From NCBI GenBank assembly GCA_903891395.1, contig CAITEM010000575.1, forward strand, positions 1 to 11,272: 11,272 nt of DNA, read 5' to 3'. The DNA is from an uncultured Hyphomicrobiales bacterium. GTDB lineage: Bacteria; Pseudomonadota; Alphaproteobacteria; Rhizobiales; Xanthobacteraceae. The position numbers and the translations under genes were made by a program. This document shows positions 1-6,410 of the stretch, in pieces. Every line of letters begins with the position of its first letter. The first letter of the stretch is position 1. Below the pieces are notes generated by a model. The model saw nothing but the letters and a program-made list of their open reading frames with translations. It was not told where the DNA came from and did not search any database.

Positions 1-531
1 ACGGTCGCTGTCGCCAAGGCGCTGGGCGCGCAACCGGTGATTCTCACCGGCACGCGCGATAACCGTCTTGAAATCGGCAAGCAACTCGGCGCCGACGCAG
101 TGATCAATATCCGCAAGACCCCTGACGTGGTCTCAGAGGTGAAGAAGCTCAACGGCGGCAAGGGCGTCGACTATGTCGTCGAATGCTCGGCGGCGCCCAG
201 TGCGGTCGATGAAGCGCTCTATATGGTCAACCGCGGCGGCAAGGTCTGCCTCGCGGCGTTCTCGCACGACAAGGCGCTCGTCGATATCGCGCATGTCGTG
301 CGCAACAACATTTACATCTACGGCATCCGCGGCGAGGGCAAGAGCGCCACGCACCGCGCCGAAGCCTATATGCGGCAGAAGCGTTTCGACGCCACTCTCA
401 TCCACACCCACACGTTTCCGCTCGACGATCTGCCGACCGCACTGCGCTATGCCAAGGATCGCGTCGACGACGCGATCAAAGTCGTGGTGAAAGCGAAGAT
501 GACCGCCGCGCACAAGGTTGCGGCGGAGTAA
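1..531 (+). CDS. Zinc-type alcohol dehydrogenase (MDR family), C-terminal part; 5' end outside window
   Basis: The reading frame is open from base 1 (TVAVAKALGAQPVILTGTRD...), so the gene starts before the window and the in-frame GTG at 37 is not its start. The 176 visible residues cover the second half of the Rossmann domain and the C-terminal return strand of a medium-chain dehydrogenase. Visible markers are A-K-A-L-G-A, then a coenzyme-binding strand ending in TGTRDNR, then LGADAVINI, GKGVDYVVECSAAP, a glycine turn NRGGKVCLAAF and the terminal HTFPLDDLPTALRYA segment. The family oxidises alcohols or polyols (sorbitol/threonine-dehydrogenase type) with NAD(P)+ in the cytoplasm. The zinc-ligand N-terminal domain is missing from view, so zinc dependence and substrate cannot be judged. 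It converges on the GlcG-like gene. Confidence 0.88.
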   Translation, partial: TVAVAKALGAQPVILTGTRDNRLEIGKQLGADAVINIRKTPDVVSEVKKLNGGKGVDYVVECSAAPSAVDEALYMVNRGGKVCLAAFSHDKALVDIAHVVRNNIYIYGIRGEGKSATHRAEAYMRQKRFDATLIHTHTFPLDDLPTALRYAKDRVDDAIKVVVKAKMTAAHKVAAE

Positions 532-532
532 T

Positions 533-561
533 TCCCTCGCCTCGCGCAGCGGGGAGAGGGA
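533..561. repeat. Hairpin between convergent stops
   Basis: A near-perfect inverted repeat of 13 pairs closes on a 3-nt GCA loop (546-548). The arms are 533-545 and 549-561, with one G/A mismatch (539/555) and one T-G wobble (542/552). It lies exactly between the stop of the dehydrogenase (531) and the stop of the GlcG-like gene (572). No T-tract follows on either strand. It is therefore better seen as a transcript-end or palindromic repeat structure than as a classical intrinsic terminator. Confidence 0.6.
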
Positions 562-571
562 GGTTACGGAG

Positions 572-1012
572 TTACTTCCAACTGGCGCCGATCGATTCGA
601 CCGCCGCCTGGGCGATTTTCAAGTCTGTTTCCCAGTCGCCGCCGCTGACGCCGATGCCGCCGACGCATTCGCCGTCGATCAAAATCGGCGCGCCGCCTTC
701 CATGGCAGTCCAGCGTTCAGGGCCTGCGGCCAGCGCGAGTCCCAATGAATGCGCGACGTCCAGCGGCTGGCCCACGGCCCCTTGCGCGCTCGTTATGCGC
801 CTGGTCGACGAGGCGCAGACCGCCTTGGTGCTGCACGAATGCAAAGTGTGAAAGCGTCCGCCGTCCATGCGGTCGAGCGCAACGACATGGCCTCCGGCGT
901 CCACGATGCAGCAGGAAACTGCTATCTTGGCGTCACGTGCTTTCTCGACGGCGGTGGCCACCATCTTTCGTGCGCCGTCATAGGTCAGGCGCTTGGTATC
1001 GGCACTGTACAT
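572..1012 (-). CDS. GlcG/HbpS-like protein (Haem_degrading domain family)
   Basis: The 146-residue protein matches the whole length of the GlcG/HbpS family (Pfam Haem_degrading, formerly DUF336). It has an N-terminal helix (ARKMVATAVEKA), then the AVSCCIVDAGGHVVALDRMDG strand pair (residues 31-51), a helix with STKAV (61-65), and the family hallmark GGAPILIDGECVGGIGVSG (106-124) ending in a D-x-K-I-A-Q-A-A helix. The ATG at 1012 is chosen because GAGAG lies about 7 nt upstream and the fold begins there; an in-frame GTG at 1066 would add 18 residues of low-complexity leader. Known members bind haem or act as structural proteins of unclear role, and they often sit in catabolic operons (glc, dha, aromatic). 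No signal peptide is visible, so it is probably cytoplasmic. The gene is monocistronic here and divergent from the operon at 1351. Confidence 0.85.
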   Translation of the reverse strand: MYSADTKRLTYDGARKMVATAVEKARDAKIAVSCCIVDAGGHVVALDRMDGGRFHTLHSCSTKAVCASSTRRITSAQGAVGQPLDVAHSLGLALAAGPERWTAMEGGAPILIDGECVGGIGVSGGDWETDLKIAQAAVESIGASWK

Positions 1013-1085
1013 GAATGACTCTCGATGGTGCGTGGCCGGTGCCGCCGCGATGCATCTGCGTGACACCCTGACTAATCGTCAAACG

Positions 1086-1113
1086 ATATAACGTACGAGT
1101 TATGTAACGGCAA
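1086..1113 (-). promoter_or_regulatory. Candidate promoter with overlapping palindrome upstream of the GlcG-like gene
   Basis: Read on the minus strand, TTGCCG (1113-1108) and TTATAT (1091-1086) are separated by 16 nt, which fits a sigma-70-type promoter. It would start transcription about 65 nt before the ATG at 1012. An inverted repeat ATAAC-N6-GTTAT (1088-1092 / 1099-1103) lies across the spacer and -10 box, where a repressor could block the polymerase. The size and spacing resemble operators of GntR- or TetR-type regulators, but no regulator gene is in the window. The element is called by eye only. Confidence 0.35.
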
Positions 1114-1254
1114 CTGTCGGCCCGCGCGTGAGATACGAACGATGCCGAAGTTTCAGCCTGTCGAAATTGGCTTCGCAGTCCGCGCTGAGCTCGCATCCAG
1201 CAGTGCCGACTATTCCCGCCGTGATGAACGTGATCTAAGGTACAGTTGGCGCGC

Positions 1255-1315
1255 GCATTCTGCATTTGCCGGGGTGCCGAAAAGATCGCCGATGGCGATC
1301 CGCGCCGGAGAATGC
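1255..1315 (+). repeat. Nested inverted repeat in the leader of the 1351-5087 operon
   Basis: An outer pair GCATTCT (1255-1261) / AGAATGC (1309-1315) encloses a CCGG/CCGG pair (1269-1272 / 1305-1308). Inside it is a perfect 7-bp hairpin GATCGCC-gat-GGCGATC (1284-1300). The structure ends 36 nt before the first ATG of the operon and lies in the 338-nt divergent gap (1013-1350). Apart from this and the candidate promoter at 1086-1113, no gene or RNA is recognisable in that gap. The structure could be an operator or an RNA leader element; it matches no riboswitch I know. Confidence 0.4.
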
Positions 1316-1350
1316 AAAGACGCGCAAGCGGCCGAGTGAACGAGGCAAGT

Positions 1351-2217
1351 ATGAGTTCGGTTGTTAGCGTGGGGAACGATACGGTGGAACTTCCGTTCAT
1401 GGCGGAGCTGTCGCGCATTCGTCAGCTCGCCCGCGTGCTGCCGGGGCCGCTACCGCTGGCGGTGAACGGCATCCGCGTCGCGGCCAGCATTCGTCCCAAT
1501 ACTTTCGTCATCGAGGGCGGCGACGAGAAGCCGATCACGATGCCGCGCACGGCGTTTCAGGTGGTCTATCCCGATTGCACCGTGATGATCGATTCCGGGC
1601 TCGATCAGGAAACCCACGACTCGTTCTCGACCCCGGACAAACGCGAGCCCTATTTCCCCGAGGAATTCGCCAAGCTGCAACGCGCTCTTAATACCGCGCG
1701 CATGATCGTGCTGACGCATTTTCACGCCGACCACGTAGCCGGCGTGGTTCGTGCGCCGAACTTCAATGAACTGGCCGCCAAGACCTTTGTCGGCGTCGCC
1801 ACCGCCCAATGTTTGCTGGGTACGCCGCATAAGCCACATCTCGCCATGACGGCGGAGCAGGTGAACCTGTTCAATATCTTCAATTATGGCGACTATTACC
1901 CGGTCGCGCCCGGCATCGTGATGATCAAGGCCGCCGGTCACAGCGCCGATCATCAGATGGTCTACATCGCGCTGCAGTCGGGCCGCGAAATCCTGCACAG
2001 CGTCGACGTCGGCTGGGTGCTGGAGAATATCGTGCAGATCAAGGGCAAGGCCGCGCCGTGGGTCAAGGAAGACAAGGCCGCGGTGCTCGGTCAGTTGCGC
2101 TGGCTCAATCGGATTTCTCGTACCGAGAAGAACATCGCGCTGCTGGTGACGCACGACGGCGGGCTGTTCGACAAACTCGTCCAGGAAGGCGTGATCGGCG
2201 GCGAACTGGCTCTCTGA
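1351..2217 (+). CDS. Metallo-beta-lactamase-fold hydrolase
   Basis: This is a 288-residue member of the metallo-beta-lactamase superfamily with the full set of metal ligands: H123-x-H125-x-D127-H128 (THFHADHVAG), H197 (AAGHSADHQ), D219 (HSVDVG) and H268 (LVTHDGG). A di-zinc (or di-metal) hydrolase of the lactonase/glyoxalase-II-like branch is therefore expected. The substrate-side strand VYPDCTVMIDSGLD precedes the first ligand motif, as in AHL-lactonase-like proteins. The frame is open from 1246, but the ATG at 1351 is preceded by GAGG at 1342-1345 with 5-nt spacing and begins where a stable fold is likely; ATG 1399 (residue 17) is a weaker alternative. No signal peptide is seen, so it is probably cytoplasmic. 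It is the first gene of a four-gene operon, and hydrolysis of a lactone, ester or thioester intermediate is a plausible role. Confidence 0.85.
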   Translation: MSSVVSVGNDTVELPFMAELSRIRQLARVLPGPLPLAVNGIRVAASIRPNTFVIEGGDEKPITMPRTAFQVVYPDCTVMIDSGLDQETHDSFSTPDKREPYFPEEFAKLQRALNTARMIVLTHFHADHVAGVVRAPNFNELAAKTFVGVATAQCLLGTPHKPHLAMTAEQVNLFNIFNYGDYYPVAPGIVMIKAAGHSADHQMVYIALQSGREILHSVDVGWVLENIVQIKGKAAPWVKEDKAAVLGQLRWLNRISRTEKNIALLVTHDGGLFDKLVQEGVIGGELAL

Positions 2218-2226
2218 ATCAAAGAA

Positions 2227-2241
2227 GGCGCAACAAGCGCC
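2227..2241 (+). repeat. Short hairpin between the hydrolase and the TctC gene
   Basis: A perfect 5-bp stem GGCGC/GCGCC closes on an AACAA loop, 9 nt after the hydrolase stop and 22 nt before the next ATG. There is no T-run, so it is not a terminator. It could protect the 3' end of the upstream message and allow different expression of the binding protein, which is common for solute-binding proteins in operons. Confidence 0.35.
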
Positions 2242-2263
2242 ACATAATGGGATGGAGGAAGCG

Positions 2264-3250
2264 ATGAACAAGGCATTTCTGTCCGCGGTGGCTTTGCTGG
2301 TGCTGCTGGGCGTCGTGGCGCCCGCGCAGGCGGACGACTATCCAAGCCGCCCGATCATGATGATCGTGCCGTTTCCGGCCGGCGGCCCGAGCGATACCGT
2401 GGCGCGCATCACCGCCGAGGGCATGAGCCGGCATCTTAACCAGAGCATCATCATCGAGAACGTCGGTGGCGCCGGCGGCACACTGGGCGCCTCGCGTGCC
2501 GCGGGGGCGGACCCGGATGGCTACACCATCATGGCAGTGAGCATGGGCGCGCACGTCGCGGCGCCGGTGTTCTATCCGAACCTGCGCTATGACCCGCGCA
2601 AGGATTTCGAGCCGATCGGACTGACGGCGAACGCGCCGGCGGCGATCGCGGTGAAGAAGGATCTGCCGGTCAACAATCTCAAGGAATTCATCGCTTACGT
2701 GAAAGTGCATGGCGCCGACGTGAAGCAGGCGCACGGCGGCATCGGCGCCACCTCGCACATGGCGTGCCTGCTGTTCAACAAACTGTTCGACCTGAATCCG
2801 ACGTTGGTCGCCTATCGCGGCACCGGACCGGCGGTGAACGACCTGATCGGCGGCCACGTCGATTACTACTGCGAGCAGGCGGTCAGCGTTGCGCCGGGGG
2901 TCAAAGGCGGCTTGATCAAGGGGCTGGTCGTGTCCGGAAACGAACGTCTGGCGGCGCTGCCGGACGTTCCGACCGCAAAGGAGGCAGGTGCGCCGGGATT
3001 TCAGCTCAACATCTGGAGCGGCGTGTTTGCGCCGAAGGGTACGCCCAAAGAAGTGATCGCCAAACTCAGCGCGGCTCTCGACAAGACTTTGGAAGAGCCC
3101 GGCACAGCCGAAAAGTTCGCCAATCTCGGTGGCACCGTACCGGCCAAGGCCGAGCGCGGCCCCGAACATCTGCGCAAGCTGGTGCTGGATGACATGGATC
3201 GCTGGGCGCCGATTCTGAAGTCGGCTGCCGCCGAGAACAAACCGAACTGA
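2264..3250 (+). CDS. TctC/Bug-family periplasmic solute-binding protein
   Basis: This 328-residue protein has a classical Sec signal peptide: MNK, a hydrophobic stretch of about 15 residues, and an AQA/DD cleavage site after residue 23. The mature start DDYPSRPI is typical of Bug proteins. Other family marks are MIVPFPAGGPSDTVAR, the ENVGGAGGTLGA loop, the DPDGYTIM turn, YDPRKDFEPIGL, YRGTGPAVNDLIGGHVD and the LPDVPTAKEAG segment. These proteins bind carboxylates (tricarboxylates, aromatic or amino-sugar acids) in the periplasm for TctAB-type carriers. GGAGG (2254-2258) lies 5 nt before ATG 2264, so that start is preferred over the in-frame ATG at 2252. No TctA or TctB gene is nearby, which is usual for the large orphan Bug sets of alpha- and betaproteobacteria. 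Its place in the operon suggests it captures the substrate processed by the neighbouring enzymes. Confidence 0.93.
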   Translation: MNKAFLSAVALLVLLGVVAPAQADDYPSRPIMMIVPFPAGGPSDTVARITAEGMSRHLNQSIIIENVGGAGGTLGASRAAGADPDGYTIMAVSMGAHVAAPVFYPNLRYDPRKDFEPIGLTANAPAAIAVKKDLPVNNLKEFIAYVKVHGADVKQAHGGIGATSHMACLLFNKLFDLNPTLVAYRGTGPAVNDLIGGHVDYYCEQAVSVAPGVKGGLIKGLVVSGNERLAALPDVPTAKEAGAPGFQLNIWSGVFAPKGTPKEVIAKLSAALDKTLEEPGTAEKFANLGGTVPAKAERGPEHLRKLVLDDMDRWAPILKSAAAENKPN

Positions 3251-3272
3251 ATTTCAACGAGAAAAGAAACGT

Positions 3273-4283
3273 ATGACAATGAAGCCTTTGCGTGTTGCGG
3301 TTCTGGGAATTGGCTGGTGGTCGGATGTTCTCGCCGACGCCTGCAAGCGATCCGATCTGTTCGATATCGCCACCTGCTTTACGCGCTCGCCGGACAAGCG
3401 TGCGGCGTTCGCGGCAAAATACGGCTGCGCCCAGGCGGAGAGCTATGACGCGATCCTGAAGGATTCGTCGATCGAGGCGATCATCAATACGACGCCGAAC
3501 AACATTCATCTGGAGACCACGCGCGAGGCGGCGGCTGCCGGCAAGCACGTGTTTCTCGACAAGCCGATTGCCAATACCGTGGCCGAGGGCCTGGAAATTG
3601 CGCGGGTCTGCGCCAAGGCGGGCGTGGTGCTGGCGCTGGGCTATCAGCGCCGGCGCGAGAGCCATTTCCGCTGGATCAAGGCCGAGATCGATGCTGGCCG
3701 TTTCGGCAAACTGGTGCAGGCCGAAGGCAACATCAGCCGCGACCGGCTTGGCAAGATCGACCTGTCGTCGTGGCGTTATCAGGCCGCCGGCATGCCGGGC
3801 GGCGTCATGCTGCAGATCGGCATCCACTACGTCGACGTGCTGGAATTCCTGATGGGGCCGGTCAAGCGCGTGTCGGGCATGTCGAACCGGCTGGTGCTGC
3901 CGGGCGACAATCCGGATGTCGCCAACTTGATTCTCGAGCACGAGAACGGCGCGATTTCCAACCTGACGGCGTCGTATGCGTCGGCGTCCGAATATTACAT
4001 GATGAACATCTACGGCAAGGAAGCGTCCGCCTATTACGACCCGTTCAACGGTCTGCGTCATCTCAAGCGCGGCGAGACCAAGGCCACGCCCGTCAAAACC
4101 GAGACCAACGACGCCATTCGCGAGGAACTCGACGAGTTCGTGCATTGCATTCGCAACGGCGGCAAGCCGGAAACCGGCGGCGAATGGGCTTCGCGCAATC
4201 TGGCGGTGATAAAGGCCGGCGTGCGCAGCGCGCGCGAAGGCCGCGCCATCGATGTCGCCGACGTTCTGGCGGGTGAGGAGTAG
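3273..4283 (+). CDS. Gfo/Idh/MocA-family NAD(P)-dependent oxidoreductase
   Basis: The 336-residue length fits the family. The N-terminal Rossmann fold starts at VAVLGIGWWSDVLADA (residues 8-23), followed by the TTPNNIHLETTREAAAAGKHV dinucleotide-binding region (73-93). The catalytic Lys-Pro motif appears as LDKP (95-98), with Asp where most members have Glu. The C-terminal domain carries the D-x-x-x-H-like motif QIGIHYVDVLEFLMG with H185 and D188. Relatives oxidise sugars, inositols or hydroxylated ring compounds. The start at 3273 follows GAGAAAAG; ATG 3279 is equally possible because both share that Shine-Dalgarno. The gene lies 22 nt after the TctC gene and 3 nt before the alpha/beta hydrolase, inside one operon. 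Its substrate is not determinable from the sequence; the family suits polyol or cyclic diol oxidation, including dihydrodiol-type compounds. Confidence 0.9.
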   Translation: MTMKPLRVAVLGIGWWSDVLADACKRSDLFDIATCFTRSPDKRAAFAAKYGCAQAESYDAILKDSSIEAIINTTPNNIHLETTREAAAAGKHVFLDKPIANTVAEGLEIARVCAKAGVVLALGYQRRRESHFRWIKAEIDAGRFGKLVQAEGNISRDRLGKIDLSSWRYQAAGMPGGVMLQIGIHYVDVLEFLMGPVKRVSGMSNRLVLPGDNPDVANLILEHENGAISNLTASYASASEYYMMNIYGKEASAYYDPFNGLRHLKRGETKATPVKTETNDAIREELDEFVHCIRNGGKPETGGEWASRNLAVIKAGVRSAREGRAIDVADVLAGEE

Positions 4284-4286
4284 ACG

Positions 4287-5087
4287 GTGCGGATCGACAT
4301 TGGTGAACTGACGCTGAATTACGAGGAGCGCGGACAGGGGCCTGCCTTCCTGTTCATTCCGGGCCTCGTTGGGCTGCTCAACGCCTGGGAATTCCAGGTG
4401 GCGGAATTCTCCAAGCGCTACCGCTGCATATCGTTCGACCACCGCGGCGCCGGCGATAGCGACAAGCCGAAAGACGCCTATTCGACGCAGGCGCTGGCGC
4501 GCGACGCCATCGCGCTGCTCGACAAACTCGGCATCGAGAAAGCCAACGTCGCGGGCACGTCGACCGGCGGCTGCGTGTTGCAGAATCTTGCCATCGACTA
4601 TCCGGACCGGCTTAATTGCTGCATCTTCTCCAATACCTGGGTGAAGGCCGACGAGTACATCACGCGCGTGCAGATGACGCGCAAGCGCATCGCGCTATCC
4701 TATGGTCCCGAGGAATACGTCAAGGTGTCGTCGCTGTTCACGAATGGCGCGATGCAGTTTCGCTACAACCTCGACAAGGTGATGGAGCTGGAGCAGCGCG
4801 CGCTCAAGACCGTGGCACCGGTCGAGGTGCTGGCCGGCCGACTCGACATGACGCTGTCACACGATCGCACGTCCGAATTACACAAGATCAGGAACCCGTC
4901 GTTGATCATCGGCACGCGTGACGACGCCACCGTGCCGTCCTACCAGTCCGAGGATATGCACAAGGCGGTCGCCGGCTCAAAACTCGTGATCGTCGAAGAG
5001 GGCGGCCATTATTCGTATCGCCGTCATTGGCAGGAGTGGAACCCCATCGTGGATGCTTTCTTGCGCGAACAAGAGGGCAAGGCGTAG
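4287..5087 (+). CDS. Alpha/beta hydrolase, 3-oxoadipate enol-lactonase-like
   Basis: This 266-residue alpha/beta-fold hydrolase has a complete visible triad: nucleophile Ser92 in G-T-S-T-G-G, acid Asp213 (GTRDDATVP) and His241 (EEGGHYSY). The oxyanion region is FIPGLVG (23-29), followed by FDHRGAGDSDKP (50-61). The overall pattern resembles PcaD-type enol-lactonases and meta-cleavage C-C hydrolases, but the substrate is open. The start is GTG at 4287, supported by GAGGAG at 4275-4280 with 6-nt spacing; the Shine-Dalgarno lies inside the end of the preceding oxidoreductase gene and only 3 nt separate the genes, so translation is probably coupled. It is the last gene of the operon. Its stop is 10 nt from the convergent stop of the next gene, with no terminator hairpin between. 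Confidence 0.88.
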   Translation: MRIDIGELTLNYEERGQGPAFLFIPGLVGLLNAWEFQVAEFSKRYRCISFDHRGAGDSDKPKDAYSTQALARDAIALLDKLGIEKANVAGTSTGGCVLQNLAIDYPDRLNCCIFSNTWVKADEYITRVQMTRKRIALSYGPEEYVKVSSLFTNGAMQFRYNLDKVMELEQRALKTVAPVEVLAGRLDMTLSHDRTSELHKIRNPSLIIGTRDDATVPSYQSEDMHKAVAGSKLVIVEEGGHYSYRRHWQEWNPIVDAFLREQEGKA

Positions 5088-5097
5088 TCTTTGGAAT

Positions 5098-6072
5098 TCA
5101 GCCGATCGTCACAGGCGCGCCCTCGCGCGAGGACGCCTCGACCGCCCGCATCACAGCGACCGTGTTGACGATTTCATCCGGTGTGATGACGAATTTCTTG
5201 CCGGCGGCGACGGCATCGGCAAAGGCTTCCAGAACCGCGCGCTCTTTGTCGGCAACCTCGAAGGTCGAACGTTCGACTTTCCCGCCAAGGTCTGAGGCCA
5301 GCAATTCAGTTTCGCCGCGCATTTCCAAGGCACCCTTCGAGCCGAAGGCATGGATGCGGTAGAACGAGCTTGTGGCGTGCAACGTACCAAGATAGCCGGT
5401 GGCGCCGCCGGCAAACCGCAACAGGCACGAGGTCGTATCGTCGACATCGATCGCATGTTCCAGCCGGCCGCTGAACGAAAACACCGTGGTGACGGTGCCG
5501 GCGAGGTGCACCATGCTGTCGATGACATGGACGCCGCGCGCGGCCATCGAGCCGGCCGGGCTTTCGACCTGGTTGGCGCGCCAGTTGCCGGGCTCCGTCT
5601 GATAGCTCGGCGGGCCGGAGAACTGGCCTTCGATATGGCGGACCTTGCCGATGTCGCCGGCGTCGATTCGGCGCGTCATCTCGAGATAGGCGGGCGCGTA
5701 GCGGCGATTGAAGCCGACATGGAGCGTCACATTCGCGGCGCGGCAGGCCTCGATGGCGGCTTTGGCGTCTGCCACCGTCAGTGTGAACGGCTTTTCGCAG
5801 AACACATGCTTGCCCGCTTTTGCCGCGGCAATCACTTCGCCGGCGTGCTGCGAATGCGGCGTCGCCAGCACCACGGCATCGATCGCGGGAGCGGACAAAA
5901 CCTCGGCATAACTGTCGGTCAGTTCAAGCCCGAAACGGTCGGCGAGCGCGCGCTTGCCGGCGGGATCGCGTGTGACCGCGGCGACAAAGCGAATCTTCTC
6001 GCTTTTATCCTGAACCGAATCGATCAGCCGCGTGCCCCAGTTACCGGGTCCGCATATCGCCGCGCGCAACAT
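5098..6072 (-). CDS. Gfo/Idh/MocA-family oxidoreductase (second copy, divergent paralogue)
   Basis: The 324-residue protein has the expected order: a Rossmann start AAICGPGNWGTRLIDS (residues 4-19), VVLATPHSQHAGEVIAAAKAG (67-87), catalytic EKP (93-95, HVFCEKPFTLTV), GFNRRYAPAYLEM (120-132) and the C-terminal motif GVHVIDSMVHLAG with H182 and D185. The ATG at 6072 is preceded by GAGGGA with 5-nt spacing. Unlike the oxidoreductase at 3273 it keeps the normal EKP triplet, and the two differ throughout, so they are separate family members rather than a recent duplication. It is a cytoplasmic NAD(P)-dependent dehydrogenase or reductase of unknown sugar- or cyclitol-like substrate. It is transcribed alone, converges on the operon to its left and is divergent from the small stress-type gene at 6177. 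Confidence 0.9.
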   Translation of the reverse strand: MLRAAICGPGNWGTRLIDSVQDKSEKIRFVAAVTRDPAGKRALADRFGLELTDSYAEVLSAPAIDAVVLATPHSQHAGEVIAAAKAGKHVFCEKPFTLTVADAKAAIEACRAANVTLHVGFNRRYAPAYLEMTRRIDAGDIGKVRHIEGQFSGPPSYQTEPGNWRANQVESPAGSMAARGVHVIDSMVHLAGTVTTVFSFSGRLEHAIDVDDTTSCLLRFAGGATGYLGTLHATSSFYRIHAFGSKGALEMRGETELLASDLGGKVERSTFEVADKERAVLEAFADAVAAGKKFVITPDEIVNTVAVMRAVEASSREGAPVTIG

Positions 6073-6093
6073 CGTGTTCCCTCATCGTTCGCG

Positions 6094-6118
6094 TTGGAAC
6101 CCAACCGGCCCCGGGCCG
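6094..6118 (+). promoter_or_regulatory. EcfG-type general stress response promoter
   Basis: GGAAC (6094-6098) and CGTT (6115-6118) are separated by exactly 16 nt. This matches the GGAAC-N16/17-CGTT consensus of the alphaproteobacterial general stress sigma factor EcfG. Transcription would begin near 6125, about 50 nt before the ATG at 6177. The spacer is GC-rich. The match is exact in both boxes and well placed for the small gene. Confidence 0.65.
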
Positions 6119-6135
6119 TTGGTATTGCAGTTTCA

Positions 6136-6155
6136 GCGGGCCCGCAAACGCGGGC
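6136..6155 (+). repeat. GC-rich hairpin in the leader of the small gene
   Basis: A 10-bp palindrome GCGGGCCCGC (6136-6145) overlaps a second hairpin GCCCGC-aaac-GCGGGC (6140-6145 / 6150-6155). The two folds exclude each other. The second ends 11 nt before the GGAGGG ribosome-binding site (6167-6172), so it lies in the probable 5' UTR and could affect translation. Confidence 0.35.
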
Positions 6156-6176
6156 GTGCGCCTTTTGGAGGGTCAG

Positions 6177-6338
6177 ATGGCCGAAAAACCGAAACAGCAC
6201 GCGGAAAACGAACGTGAGCGCATCAAGGACGAAGAAGACAAGGTCGTCGTGAATTCCGACGAAAGTTTCCCGGCCAGCGATCCGCCGTCGTTCAACCCCG
6301 GTATCACCGGACCCGGCGACGTAAAGAAGAAGAAATAA
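6177..6338 (+). CDS. Small hydrophilic protein with SFPASDPPS motif, likely stress-induced
   Basis: The 53-residue, strongly charged protein has three parts: a Lys/Glu/Arg-rich N-terminal half (residues 1-22), the motif DESFPASDPPSF (28-39), and a Gly/Pro-rich tail ending in four lysines. It has no membrane segment, signal peptide or cysteine, and is probably soluble and partly disordered. The FPASDPPS motif is seen in many short alphaproteobacterial hypothetical proteins; its function is unknown. ATG 6177 is preferred because GGAGGG (6167-6172) lies 4 nt upstream; an in-frame GTG at 6156 is before that site. The exact EcfG-type promoter upstream suggests induction in the general stress response, and an intrinsic terminator follows, making it a complete monocistronic unit. 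Confidence 0.82.
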   Translation: MAEKPKQHAENERERIKDEEDKVVVNSDESFPASDPPSFNPGITGPGDVKKKK

Positions 6339-6367
6339 CCGGTTCGCTTTTTATTTTTATAGCCATC

Positions 6368-6399
6368 AGCTCGCGCCCGTTTTCGGCGCGAGCTTTTTT
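6368..6399 (+). terminator. Intrinsic (rho-independent) terminator of the small gene
   Basis: A perfect 10-bp GC-rich stem, AGCTCGCGCC / GGCGCGAGCT (6368-6377 / 6385-6394), has a 7-nt loop and is followed directly by T residues up to 6399. It lies 30 nt after the stop of the small gene. The T-tract is only on the plus strand, so it serves the small gene; the convergent hydrolase gene ends just beyond at 6411. Confidence 0.92.
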
Positions 6400-6410
6400 A
6401 TGCGGCTGCG

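Noticed and set aside
2219..3169. A 316-codon minus-strand frame opposite the first TctC gene
   Set aside because: It has no family features and low-complexity Arg/His-rich content, while the opposite strand has a full TctC protein with signal peptide.
3066..4442. A 458-codon open frame on the minus strand
   Set aside because: It lies opposite the clearly coding Gfo/Idh/MocA gene and the ends of its neighbours, and its translation is Arg/His/Val-rich with no domain. It is a typical antisense shadow in GC-rich DNA.
5350..6252. A 300-codon plus-strand frame opposite the second oxidoreductase
   Set aside because: It is an antisense shadow of a gene with clear Rossmann and EKP motifs, and it would run over the EcfG-type promoter and into the small gene.
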